Part shown: in pieces, positions 8,421 to 17,700 of the stretch
How the letters are laid out: each line of letters begins with the position of its first letter
Position numbering within the stretch: the stretch's first letter is position 1
Assembly (NCBI RefSeq): GCF_000275865.1
Contig: NZ_CM001555.1
Location: 1,886,967 to 1,950,966, forward strand
DNA: 64,000 nucleotides
Direction: 5' to 3'
DNA from: Methanofollis liminatans DSM 4140
GTDB lineage: Archaea > Halobacteriota > Methanomicrobia > Methanomicrobiales > Methanofollaceae
The notes under the pieces: generated by a model
What the model was told of the DNA's origin: nothing
The model's input: only the letters and a program-made list of their open reading frames with translations
Databases searched by the model: none
Translations under genes and position numbers: made by a program

Positions 8421-9475
8421 AGTCTGTTGATCTCTTCGAGGAAAAGTTCGTTTTCCTGTTCGGAACCGACACTCACCCTGATATAGTGGTCGGCCAGCCC
8501 GGAAAAACTTCTGCACGACCGGACGATCACACCTTTTTTAGCGAGCCGAGCGGTCGCCTCGTCCCCGGTCATCGGCGCCACGTCGACGAGGACGAAGTTA
8601 GCGTCCGAAGGGGAGACCGGACGATCGATTTCGGCAAGGAAGCGCTCCCGCCATCTCCGCACATGGGCAACGGTCTGATCGATATGACCCTGGTCGGCCA
8701 GCGCCGCCCCGGCCGCCGCAAGTGCGACCGTGTTCACGGAAAAAGGCGTCGCCGCCCGGTTCAGGTACGAGAGGAGACCGGCAGGAACAAAGGCGTAGCC
8801 GAACCTGAGGCCGGCCAGGGAGTAGGCCTTCGACATCGTGCGCCCCTCGATCAGGGTGTCGTACTCGTCCATCAGGGGGCGGTAGTCGAGCCCCGAGAAC
8901 TCGACATAGGCGTTGTCCAGGAAGAGCAGGCAGTCGAACCCGTCCAGGATCTCCCTGACTGCCTCTACAGAGAGGGCGTTGCCGGTCGGGTTGTTCGGCG
9001 AGCAGAGAAAGGCGATCTTCGCCCCCCGGCAGGCATCCACGAAGGCACCGGCATCGACGGAGAAGTCCGCCGCCCGGGGCACCGGCACGACAACGCCGCC
9101 CTGCGCCTCCGCGGCAAGGCCGTAGAACGAGAACGTCGGCGTGGAGACAACGACGCGGTCCCCAGGACTGACGACCGTCCTGACGACGGTCTCGATCACC
9201 CCGTCCATCCCGTTCCCGATGATGAAGGAATAATCCCCGTGGTGGCGCCGCAGGGCATCGATCAGGGCGGCCGGCCGCGCCTCGGGGTAGCGGTTTCCCT
9301 CCCGGAGCGCCGAAAGACCGGCCTCGACGACTGACGCCGGGGGTGGGAGAGGGTTCTCGTTGCTCGCAAGGCGGGCAACGCGGGAGAGCCCGCTTTGCCG
9401 GGCAATCTCCTCAGGGCTCTGTGCGAAGACGTATCCGCCCTCGCCGATGTAATTCTGCCTAACGAAGCGCTTCAT
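8417..9475 (-). CDS. hisC: Histidinol-phosphate aminotransferase
   Basis: PLP-dependent fold-type I aminotransferase of 352 residues, converting imidazole-acetol phosphate and glutamate to histidinol phosphate. Visible are SNENPLPPP near the N-terminus, SPNNPTGNALS, and the PLP lysine in RTMSKAYSLAGLRFGY. The start is the ATG at 9475, inside the last codons of argD (17-base overlap), which gives the usual N-terminus MKRFVRQNYIGEGGY. The rest of the histidine genes, apart from hisD at 24.9-26.1 kb, are not in this window. Confidence 0.92.
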   Translation of the reverse strand: MKRFVRQNYIGEGGYVFAQSPEEIARQSGLSRVARLASNENPLPPPASVVEAGLSALREGNRYPEARPAALIDALRRHHGDYSFIIGNGMDGVIETVVRTVVSPGDRVVVSTPTFSFYGLAAEAQGGVVVPVPRAADFSVDAGAFVDACRGAKIAFLCSPNNPTGNALSVEAVREILDGFDCLLFLDNAYVEFSGLDYRPLMDEYDTLIEGRTMSKAYSLAGLRFGYAFVPAGLLSYLNRAATPFSVNTVALAAAGAALADQGHIDQTVAHVRRWRERFLAEIDRPVSPSDANFVLVDVAPMTGDEATARLAKKGVIVRSCRSFSGLADHYIRVSVGSEQENELFLEEINRL

Positions 9476-10595
9476 TGATGACCCCGACGGCGGTGTCGAT
9501 CTCCTCATCGGTGATCACGAGGGGCGGCACCAGACGGAGGTTGCCGTCCGCGGCGCAGTTCACCAGCACGCCGTGCTCGGCGCAGTACGCCGCCGCTTCC
9601 GCGCACCGTTCGCCGACGGTGACGCCGATCATCAGACCAAACACCCGCGGGTTGTGGGCGGCGAGCCCGGCTGCAAACCGCTCTGCCTTCGTGGGTATAG
9701 ACGGCAGGATCTCCTCGATCACCCTGACGGTCGCCCGGCCCGCAGCACAGGCGAGGGGACCGCCGGCAAAGGTGCTGCCGTGCTCGCTCTTCTTAAACTC
9801 AAGCCCCTCGCGGGCGACGAGCGCACCCATGGGGAAACCTGATGCTATTCCCTTCGCCATCGTGATAATATCAGGGGCAACGCCGGTGTGCTGGTAGGCG
9901 AACCACCGTCCGGTCCTGCCCATCCCTGTCTGGACCTCGTCAGCGATCATCAGGGCGCCCTTTTTCTCGCAGATCTCCCTGATTTCCTCGAAGAAACCGC
10001 GGGGTGCGGGTAAAACCCCGGCCTCGCCCTGGATCGCCTCCACGAAGACGCCGGCGGTGTCTTCGTCCACCGCCCGCTTCAGCGCCTCGACATCACCATA
10101 ATCGATGAACGTGCACTTCGGCTCAAGGGGCTCAAAGGGCTCGCGTATCGCGGGCTTGTGGGTGACAGCAAGGGACCCGAGCGTCCGCCCGTGGAAACCA
10201 TGGGTAAACGAGACGAATTTTTTCTTTCCGGTTGCGAGGCGAGCGAGTTTGATCGCCCCCTCGTTCGCCTCGGCGCCGGAGTTCGAGAAGAACGTCTTCC
10301 CTCCGTCAAGGCCCGATATCTCGACGATCTTCTCGGCAAACTCGGCCTGGTGAGGAACATAGTAGAGGTTCGAGCAGTGGATCAGGTCGTGCGCCTGGTC
10401 GCAGATTGCCTTCACCACGGCCGGGTGGCAGTGGCCGGTGCTACAGACGGCAATACCGGCCACACAGTCGATATATTCCCTGCCTTCAGCGTCCCAGACG
10501 CGTGCGCCCTTCCCGCGCACGATCTTCATGGTGCGGCTGAACGCGGGCATATAATAGCGGGCGTCCAGTGCGCGATAGTCCTGTGTTAATTCCAT
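9459..10595 (-). CDS. argD: Acetylornithine aminotransferase
   Basis: Class III PLP aminotransferase of 378 residues, converting N-acetylglutamate semialdehyde to N-acetylornithine in arginine synthesis. Key motifs are FFSNSGAEANEGAIKLAR, IADEVQTGMGRTG and the PLP lysine in ITMAKGIASGFPMG. I chose the ATG at 10595 (MELTQDYRALDARYY); an in-frame ATG at 10622 directly after the guaA stop would add nine residues with no family similarity. The tail overlaps hisC. It may also act in lysine synthesis, as is known for some homologues. Confidence 0.9.
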   Translation of the reverse strand: MELTQDYRALDARYYMPAFSRTMKIVRGKGARVWDAEGREYIDCVAGIAVCSTGHCHPAVVKAICDQAHDLIHCSNLYYVPHQAEFAEKIVEISGLDGGKTFFSNSGAEANEGAIKLARLATGKKKFVSFTHGFHGRTLGSLAVTHKPAIREPFEPLEPKCTFIDYGDVEALKRAVDEDTAGVFVEAIQGEAGVLPAPRGFFEEIREICEKKGALMIADEVQTGMGRTGRWFAYQHTGVAPDIITMAKGIASGFPMGALVAREGLEFKKSEHGSTFAGGPLACAAGRATVRVIEEILPSIPTKAERFAAGLAAHNPRVFGLMIGVTVGERCAEAAAYCAEHGVLVNCAADGNLRLVPPLVITDEEIDTAVGVINEALR

Positions 10596-10622
10596 CCTGT
10601 CATCATCTCGGGATACAATCAT

Positions 10623-11540
10623 TTACTCATATTCAATCGTTGCGGGGGGTTTGGGCGTAACGTCATAGACGACCCGCGAGACCTCGGCGATCTCGGAGGT
10701 GATCCGTCCGGCGATCTCGCCAAGGACCGTAAACGGCAGTTCAAGGGGATCAGCGGTCATGCCGTCCCTGGAGTTCACCGCCCTGACGGCAACGACCCAG
10801 CCGAAACAGCGGATGTCGCCCTTGACGCCGGTGCCCCGCCCGAGAAGAGCGGCAAAGCACTGCCAGGGACGGTAGGCCTCGACAAGCTCCTCCTCGACGA
10901 TCGCATTCGCCTCGCGCACGACGGCGATCGCCTCGGGCGTCACCTCGCCAAGCACCCTGACCGCAAGCCCCGGACCCGGGAAGGGCATCCGGTGCTGGAT
11001 CTCCAGCGGCAGCCCGACGCCCCCGGCGACCTCGCGCACCTCATCTTTGTACAGGTCGCGGAGCGGTTCGATTACCTTCTGGAACATCATGTCGATGGGC
11101 ATCCCGCCGACATTGTGGTGGCTCTTGATCCCGCCCTCGCTCTCTATCCGGTCAGGATAGATCGTCCCCTGCAGAAGGAACTTCGCCCCGGTCGCCTTCG
11201 CCTCCCGTTCGAATATCCTGACGAAACGCTCTCCAATCGCTTTCCGTTTCTCCTCCGGGTCGACGATGCCCTTCAGCGCCGCAAAAAATTCTTCGGCTGC
11301 GTTGACCCGCTTTACCCCGATGTCACAGAAGAGTTCGCAGATCCGCTCACTCTCCCCTTTCCGCATCAGCCCGGTGTCGACGTAGATGGGAATGAGATTC
11401 TTCCCGATCGCACGGGCCGCAAGCATGGCGCAGACCGACGAGTCGACACCGCCCGAAAGGGCGACAACGACCTTCTCGTCGCCTGCCTCGCGCCGGATCT
11501 CCTCGATTGCACTCTCGATGAACGCTTCAACTTTTACCAT
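10623..11540 (-). CDS. guaAB: GMP synthase, ATP pyrophosphatase subunit (subunit B)
   Basis: A 305-residue protein carrying the PP-loop ATPase [13 protein letters not shown] and the C-terminal GMP-synthase dimerisation domain ending KPPATIEYE. It adenylylates XMP and aminates it to GMP using ammonia from a separate glutaminase subunit, the split arrangement usual in archaea; the glutaminase gene is not in this window. The start at 11540 has a good ribosome site (GAGGTGAT) four bases upstream that lies over the pyrG stop. Confidence 0.93.
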   Translation of the reverse strand: MVKVEAFIESAIEEIRREAGDEKVVVALSGGVDSSVCAMLAARAIGKNLIPIYVDTGLMRKGESERICELFCDIGVKRVNAAEEFFAALKGIVDPEEKRKAIGERFVRIFEREAKATGAKFLLQGTIYPDRIESEGGIKSHHNVGGMPIDMMFQKVIEPLRDLYKDEVREVAGGVGLPLEIQHRMPFPGPGLAVRVLGEVTPEAIAVVREANAIVEEELVEAYRPWQCFAALLGRGTGVKGDIRCFGWVVAVRAVNSRDGMTADPLELPFTVLGEIAGRITSEIAEVSRVVYDVTPKPPATIEYE

Positions 11541-11545
11541 ACTGA

Positions 11546-13135
11546 TCACCTCTGGTTCCGCCGGTTCTTGTTCTCCCTGCATGCATTTACAAAGCCGAGA
11601 TAGGGCGGAGACGGCCGCGTCGGCCGTGACCTGAACTCAGGATGGAACTGGGTCGCAAAGAAGAACGGATGTCCGGGCAGTTCCAGAATCTCCATCCTGT
11701 TGCCGTTCTTCCCGGAGAATACGAGACCTGCAGTTTCGAGCGCACCGATATAATCCGGATTCACCTCATACCGGTGGCGGTGCCGCTCTGTGATCTCGCC
11801 GCTGCCGTACAGATCCAGAGCCATCGTCTCCGGGGCCACCTCGATCGGATAGCCGCCAAGGCGCATCGTGCCGCCGAGGTTGATCACTTCTTCCTGTTCG
11901 GGCAGGATGGCAATCACATGCGTTCCCGGCCCGAACTCCTCAGATATTGCATCCTGGTAACTGAGAACATCACGGGCGTACTCGACTACCGCCATCTGGA
12001 ACCCGAGGCAGATCCCGAGGAAGGGGATCTGGTGCTCCCGGGCGTACTGGATCGCCCGGATCTTGCCGGGAATACCCCTCATCCCGAAGCCGCCCGGGAT
12101 CAGGACGCCGTCGACCTCGCTGAGATCTTCGGCATTATAGGTCTCCGCGTCCAGCCATCGGATCTGCACCTCGGTGGAGAGGGCGCGGCCCGCGTGCTTC
12201 AGCGCCTCTTTTATGGAGAGATAGACATCTTCGACCCCGTACTTCGTGATCAGCCCGATCGTCACCCGGCTCGTGTACTCTGCCGTCACCGTCCGGTACC
12301 ACTCGGTGTCCACACCGCGCTTTTCAAGCCCGAGCAGATCGAGAATGACGTTCGCCGCCCCTTCCTTCTCAAGCTCCATCGGCACCTGATAGATGTCCGG
12401 GGCATCTGCAGCGCTGATCACCGCATTGAGCGGCACGTCACAGAACTCGGAGATCTTCTTGCGCGAATGCACCGGCAGGACGCGGTCGCTCCTGCAGACA
12501 ATCATGTCCGGCCGCAGACCGAGTTCGCGCAGGGCCTTCACCGAGTGCTGGGTGGGTTTCGTCTTGAGGTCACCCATCGTATCGGCCGGCACCAGGGTCA
12601 CATGGACGAGCGAGGTGTCGTGCTGGGGGAACTCGCCCCGCATCTGCCGCACCGCCTCAAGGAAGGGCATGCTCTCAATATCACCGACCGTCCCGCCAAC
12701 CTCTACGAGGCAGACCTCGGCCTTATGGCCGTTGTTCTCGAACGCCTCCGCAGTCCTCGTGATGCAACTTTTGATCTCGTCGGTGATATGCGGGATGATC
12801 TGAACGGTGCTCCCCAGAAAATCGCCCCGCCGCTCTTTTTCTATGACGCTGCGATAGATCTTCCCCGTGGTGATGTTGTGAGACCGGGTGAGTTCGATAT
12901 CGAGAAATCGCTCGTAGTTGCCGAGATCGAGGTCGACCTCGCCGCCGTCGTTGAGGACGAAGACCTCGCCGTGCTGTGCGGGATTCATCGTGCCGGCATC
13001 GATGTTGAGATAGGGATCGATCTTGATCGCCGTGACCTGATAACCACGGTTTTTGAGGATCCTTCCCATAGAAGCCGCCGTAATCCCCTTGCCAAGGCCG
13101 CTCATTACGCCGCCAGTAACAAATATATACTTCAA
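11546..13135 (-). CDS. pyrG: CTP synthase
   Basis: Two-domain enzyme of 529 residues that aminates UTP to CTP. The N-terminal synthetase domain starts [16 protein letters not shown]. The C-terminal class I glutamine amidotransferase has the nucleophile in [10 protein letters not shown] and the His/Glu in ATQFHPEF. No ATG is near the conserved N-terminus; a TTG at 13135 preceded by GGGG at the right distance is the likely start. It heads a run of minus-strand biosynthetic genes down to 7.3 kb, with gaps or overlaps of a few bases. Confidence 0.95.
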   Translation of the reverse strand: MKYIFVTGGVMSGLGKGITAASMGRILKNRGYQVTAIKIDPYLNIDAGTMNPAQHGEVFVLNDGGEVDLDLGNYERFLDIELTRSHNITTGKIYRSVIEKERRGDFLGSTVQIIPHITDEIKSCITRTAEAFENNGHKAEVCLVEVGGTVGDIESMPFLEAVRQMRGEFPQHDTSLVHVTLVPADTMGDLKTKPTQHSVKALRELGLRPDMIVCRSDRVLPVHSRKKISEFCDVPLNAVISAADAPDIYQVPMELEKEGAANVILDLLGLEKRGVDTEWYRTVTAEYTSRVTIGLITKYGVEDVYLSIKEALKHAGRALSTEVQIRWLDAETYNAEDLSEVDGVLIPGGFGMRGIPGKIRAIQYAREHQIPFLGICLGFQMAVVEYARDVLSYQDAISEEFGPGTHVIAILPEQEEVINLGGTMRLGGYPIEVAPETMALDLYGSGEITERHRHRYEVNPDYIGALETAGLVFSGKNGNRMEILELPGHPFFFATQFHPEFRSRPTRPSPPYLGFVNACRENKNRRNQR

Positions 13136-13279
13136 AACAATTCCCCGCGGATCATCGTCTGCTGAAATATATCTCACCGGTGGATTATAGTTGTTCGGGA
13201 GGGGGTTGGCAGATCGGATACGGCATCTGTCCAGAACCACTCTTTTCAGGGCATTTACCTGAGGAGGGACCGGCCTCTC

Positions 13280-13693
13280 CTATCTCCCGGGCTGCAGAAC
13301 AGCAAAGGACGCTGTTGTCCTGGCCAGCACCCGACCGTCGTCGCGGGTGACTTCTCCCTCTGCAAAAGCGACAGACCTGCCTTTGCGGATCACACGGCCG
13401 GACGCACAGATCGTCCCGTTCTGCACGCCCGAGAGGAACGACGTCGCCTCAGAGATGGTGGCGATACGCTCCCCGTCTCCCAGCACGGTAATGAGGGCGA
13501 GGGCCATTGCTTCGTCCACAAGCGCCGTATAGACCCCGCCCTGCAGCCAGCCGTCGCCGTTCAGCATATCGGGCCTCACCTGCATCGAAAGAACGGCCGC
13601 CCCATCGCCGAAAGAGACCGGCTCAATCCCCATCATGACAAAAAATGGGTTTGCTTTCTGCCCCTTTGCAGATATTTCCTCCAGATATCCCAT
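13280..13693 (-). CDS. PaaI-type hotdog thioesterase
   Basis: A 137-residue hotdog-fold protein. The core is MQVRPDMLNGDGWLQGG followed by VYTALVDEAMALAL, the family helix with the catalytic Asp/Glu position, then strands ending ASFAVLQ. Members hydrolyse acyl-CoA thioesters, often aryl-CoA in bacteria; the substrate in a methanogen is unknown. It is monocistronic and divergent from a small orphan gene. Confidence 0.88.
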   Translation of the reverse strand: MGYLEEISAKGQKANPFFVMMGIEPVSFGDGAAVLSMQVRPDMLNGDGWLQGGVYTALVDEAMALALITVLGDGERIATISEATSFLSGVQNGTICASGRVIRKGRSVAFAEGEVTRDDGRVLARTTASFAVLQPGR

Positions 13694-13765
13694 ACCCAGG
13701 TATTTTATCCGGCTTCGCCATAACTGTTGCTTTCTGCGGGAGAAACGCCTTTATGTTCTTGCGAT

Positions 13766-14005
13766 ATGGGATCTTTCATGGACAACGATGAAAAAGAGAT
13801 GCTGAAAGATCTCATCTGGCTCAACGCCGTGATCGCAACCGAACTGATCCAGATCACCGAGAACACTTCACAGATCCTCAGACAGCAGCCACCGCCCGCC
13901 GCCTGTCTTGCCGACCACCAGAGCCTGAGGGAGACCGCACTCGGTATCGCGGAGAAATACAGACCGAACACCGCACTCGGCCCCCACCTTCAGGGTCACC
14001 GGTGA
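13766..14005 (+). CDS. Small hypothetical protein
   Basis: A 79-residue acidic protein, predicted mostly helical (DEKEMLKDLIWLNAVIATEL, then ITENTSQILR) with a Pro/Ala-rich middle. I do not recognise a family. ATGs at 13766 and 13778 are both possible; a TATA-like CTTTATGTT lies at about 13748-13756 and would place the transcript start near either one. It precedes the DJ-1 gene by 37 bases. Confidence 0.5.
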   Translation: MGSFMDNDEKEMLKDLIWLNAVIATELIQITENTSQILRQQPPPAACLADHQSLRETALGIAEKYRPNTALGPHLQGHR

Positions 14006-14042
14006 AGATACTGTTATCCGGCGCGGTCACCCACCTACTGCT

Positions 14043-14558
14043 ATGAAGCTCGTATGTGCAATCGCGCCGGACAAATTTCGGGATGAAGAGGTGCTGATCC
14101 CTCTGCGCCTCTTTGCAGATGCCGGCATTGAGACGGTGATCGCATCGACCCGCGCGGGTACCTGCGAAGGGATGCTCGGGGCCTCGGTAGAGGCGTCAGT
14201 GCCCTTTATGGCGATATCTCCAGACGATTACGACGGCATCGTCATCGCCGGCGGCATCGGTTCTCAGGACCATCTCTGGGGGAACAGCGATCTGATCGCT
14301 CTCGTGCGGTCCTTCGCCTCTGCCGGAAAAGTTGTCGCGGCGATTTGCCTCTCTCCGGTCGTCCTTGCACGGGCCGGCGTTCTTTCGGGGAGAAAGGCAA
14401 CAGTATTTTGCAGTCCTGGCTCCACGATGGAGATGAAGCGGGGCGGGGCGACACAGGTGGACAATGATGTGGTGACTGACGGCAGGATCGTGACGGCAAA
14501 CGGGCCATCTGCATCAGAAAACTTTGCAAAAGCGATTATAGGACTTCTCTCCATTTGA
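14043..14558 (+). CDS. DJ-1/PfpI family protein
   Basis: A 171-residue protein of the DJ-1/PfpI class I glutamine-amidotransferase-like fold. The nucleophile elbow VVAAICLSPVVLARAG gives the conserved cysteine; the acidic partner lies near the N-terminus (RDEEVLIPLRLFADAG). Family members act as deglycases, chaperones or peptidases. The substrate here is not known. An oligo-T tract follows the stop. Confidence 0.88.
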   Translation: MKLVCAIAPDKFRDEEVLIPLRLFADAGIETVIASTRAGTCEGMLGASVEASVPFMAISPDDYDGIVIAGGIGSQDHLWGNSDLIALVRSFASAGKVVAAICLSPVVLARAGVLSGRKATVFCSPGSTMEMKRGGATQVDNDVVTDGRIVTANGPSASENFAKAIIGLLSI

Positions 14559-14561
14559 TCC

Positions 14562-14569
14562 TTTTTTTT
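14562..14569 (+). terminator. Oligo-T terminator after the DJ-1 gene
   Basis: Eight consecutive T on the coding strand, four bases after the stop codon. Archaeal RNA polymerase terminates at such T-runs without a hairpin. Confidence 0.5.
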
Positions 14570-14696
14570 GCCGTCAGGGACGTCATACCCTCCCACCCCC
14601 GCACAGGGAATGGAAAAATACCCTTTGCTGATATCATGGCAGGCGATATTTTTTTAACGAAATGTATCTCTGCTGCAATTCTTGATTATTCCATAA

Positions 14697-14706
14697 CAAA
14701 TATATG
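14697..14706 (+). promoter_or_regulatory. TATA box of the multi-PAS kinase gene
   Basis: ACAAATATATG inside a markedly AT-rich stretch (14640-14730). It is about 50 bases before the TTG start at 14752, so a leader of about 25 bases is predicted. Confidence 0.45.
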
Positions 14707-14751
14707 TCTTGTTGATTATGAAATTAAACGGGACGTGGGAGCGGATATGCC

Positions 14752-17700
14752 TTGGAGAGTTCAAAACTGAACATTCGTAATCAGGAGATCGCACACCTGC
14801 ACCAGGCCATTGACCCGGCCAGCGACGGTGTGCTGCTGATCGATCAGGAGGGCGTGGTTATCTATGTCAACGAGGTGTTCCGGGAGGATTACGGCCTTTC
14901 ACCCGAAGCGTTCATCGGAAGAGATGCTATCGAAGTGATCGAGTCTGAAATCGCTCCACTCTTCCACAACCCCGAAGGCTTCATAACAAAAATAGAGGCC
15001 ACCTATCGAAAGGGGCGCGATGCGGGAGGACTGGAGTGGGCGATGCGGGGAGAGAAGATCAGGTGGATCGCTTACTCCAGCGAGATCGTCAGGCACGGCC
15101 CTCTGAAGGGTTCCAGAATCGACCTTTTCAGGAACCTCTCCCGGACAAAGGACGTTGAAGCTGCGCTCCATATCTCCAGACAACTCAACGAAGCGCTCAC
15201 CGCCACCCATGGCCTTCCCGGATGCAGGACCACTCCCAATCTGGCGATCGTCTCAGCGGACGAACCGTTTCAACGATTGTTCGGGATCAGAACAGGGGCA
15301 AGCACCATTACCGACCTCATATCCCCATCCATCGGCGGGGATCTCGGACAGCGCCTGGCCGCCCTCACACCGTCAGCCCCGGAAACCAGAATTCCGGAAG
15401 AGCGGGGAGAGTGGAGGGTATACGGTCTTTTTGATGATGAGGGTATCCTCTCAGAGCTTGAATGGTCCTGGCAGGCACCGGGCGGCAGAAGCATAGAAAC
15501 AGGCGTTCAACAACCGACACAGAACGAAGAGTCTTTGATATTCAGAGAAGACAAAAACGGCATGATCGTGTCTGTCGACGGGACATACCGGCATATGACC
15601 GGCATCGTTCCCGAAGAGTTGCAGGGTACGGCGATCCTTTCCATCGTCTCTCCCGCCGAGAGGGAGGCGATATCCCGGGCCCGTCAGGCCATCAGCTCAG
15701 GCCAGTTTCTTTCGGTGGAGTGTGCATGCCACCTCTCGCTGCCAGCATCCAGAGGAGAGGCGCTCCTGTTCGTCGTGCAGATCTCCCCTGTGAAAGACCG
15801 AGAAGAATACCCTGACGGATTCCTTTGGATCGCTCGCCCTACAGGTGACAGGGTCAGCACGCGCTCCGGGAACATGCCCTCTGTAGGGAAGGCACGTTCT
15901 GCCCGGGGCGAGATCAGGTGCCTCAAAGCGCTGCTGCAACTCCTGCAGGACGAAGAAACATCAGAAAAAGTGCTCCTATCAGGTGCGGCGACGATGATCT
16001 GCAGCGGTGTGCCGTGGATCCAGGGAGTCAGCATCCAGGTAGAGGAGGGCTTCACTGTCTCTGCAGGGGCAACAGAAGGGGAAAAGGCAGTCTTCCTGCT
16101 CGGACGTGGGGCACCCGCAGGAGAAATGGTCTTTCATATAACCAGAGACGCGGGCGAGCCCACAGCCCAGACCGATGTCCTTAAAGCGATCGCCGAGGGT
16201 GTATCAGGATACCTCAGCAGAAATATTGCAAATAAAGCAGCAAAATCCCAGGAAAAATACTATCTGACCGTGTTTGAGACCACAGGCACAGTTTCCTTCA
16301 TGCTAGAACCCTCCCTCAGGGTGGTCATGGCAAACCGGGAGTTTCATCGGTTTTTCAACCTGAAGCCCGAAGATATCCAGAAGGGGATCGAATGGACAGC
16401 CCTCGTCCCTGAAGAAGAACGCTCACGGATCAGACAATACCACGAGCTCAGGCGTGCCGATCCGGGCAGTGTCCCTTCGACCTACGAGTGCAGGGTGATC
16501 GCGGGGGACGGCATGTCAAGAGACGTGGTGGTCAACGTCTCTCTGATCCCGGGGACCGAGCGGTCGGTGATCTCTCTGCTCGACATAACGGCGAAGAAAG
16601 AGACAGAGTTCGAACTTAGGGAGAGCGAGCAGCGCTACCGGTTGATTGCGGAGAATGCAACCGACATCATATTCACGCTGGGTTCTGATCTTACCTTCAC
16701 CTATGTCAGTCCCTCCTTCGAGCGGCTTATCGGAAGACCAGCCGCAGGAGTGATCGCCCACCCGATCACAGAATTTATAAGCCCTCAATCTTCGTCCGTC
16801 TTCTCAGATGCCGTACAGGGGATCCTCACACCGATCAGCCCCGATGAGTCGGCGGCATCACAGGTGCTGGAGGTGGAGGCGATCCGGGCCGATGGAGAGA
16901 GTGCCTGGATGGAAGTACAGATCAACGCCCTCAGGGAAGAGAACGGATCCGAGGTCGGCCTGATGGGCGTGATGCGCGAGATCAGCGAGAGAAAAAACGC
17001 TGAAGAACGGGAGATCAGGTATGTCAGCGAACTTTCTTTCCTCTCCAGTGCGGCGATGAGTTTTGTCGAGCTCCCGCCTGAAGAGGAGATCTATCGGTTT
17101 ATCAGCGAACATCTCTGCGAGATCCTGGATGAAACGCTCGTATTTGTGGCTGATTATGATGAGGTGGACGACTCGTTCTCCCTGAGGGCGATCTCAGGTG
17201 TCGATGAGGACGAACACCCGCGTCTGTACTCTCTTTCACGGAGCATCAAAGGGATGAGGCTCGCTCTCCCTGAAGAGGTAAAGGTCGAGTTAAAAGGAGG
17301 GATGCTGATCCCGTTGAGTGAAGGAGCAGTATCCAGCACCCTCGGCAGCCCCGCATGGTCGCTTGCCCGGACGTTTGTCGGAGGGGGCCAGGTGCAGTAT
17401 GCGGCGATCGGGATTGCACGGGGTGAGACGCTCTTCGGGTGTGTGGTCCTTGTCCAGAAAAACGAGATCCAGATAGAGAAGATATCGACGATCGAGACCT
17501 TCGCTCACCTCTCATCAGTCGTACTCCAGCGGCGGCGGCTTGAAACCGAACAGGAGTCCGAGCGCTCCCATCTCAAGCACATCCTCTCCTCAAGCCCGGT
17601 CGTGATCTACGCCTCGGAGGCCCCATCGAACGGAGAGAGCGGCATGGGCCCGATCACGTTTGTCACCGACAACATCACGACGCTGCTCGGCTACGAGCCG

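Noticed and set aside
11642-13165. A 507-codon plus-strand frame opposite pyrG
   Set aside because: Antisense shadow of the well-supported CTP synthase, with no recognisable motif.
14555-14770. A 71-codon plus-strand frame before the giant kinase
   Set aside because: It spans the oligo-T terminator and the AT-rich promoter of the kinase gene and has no coding character.
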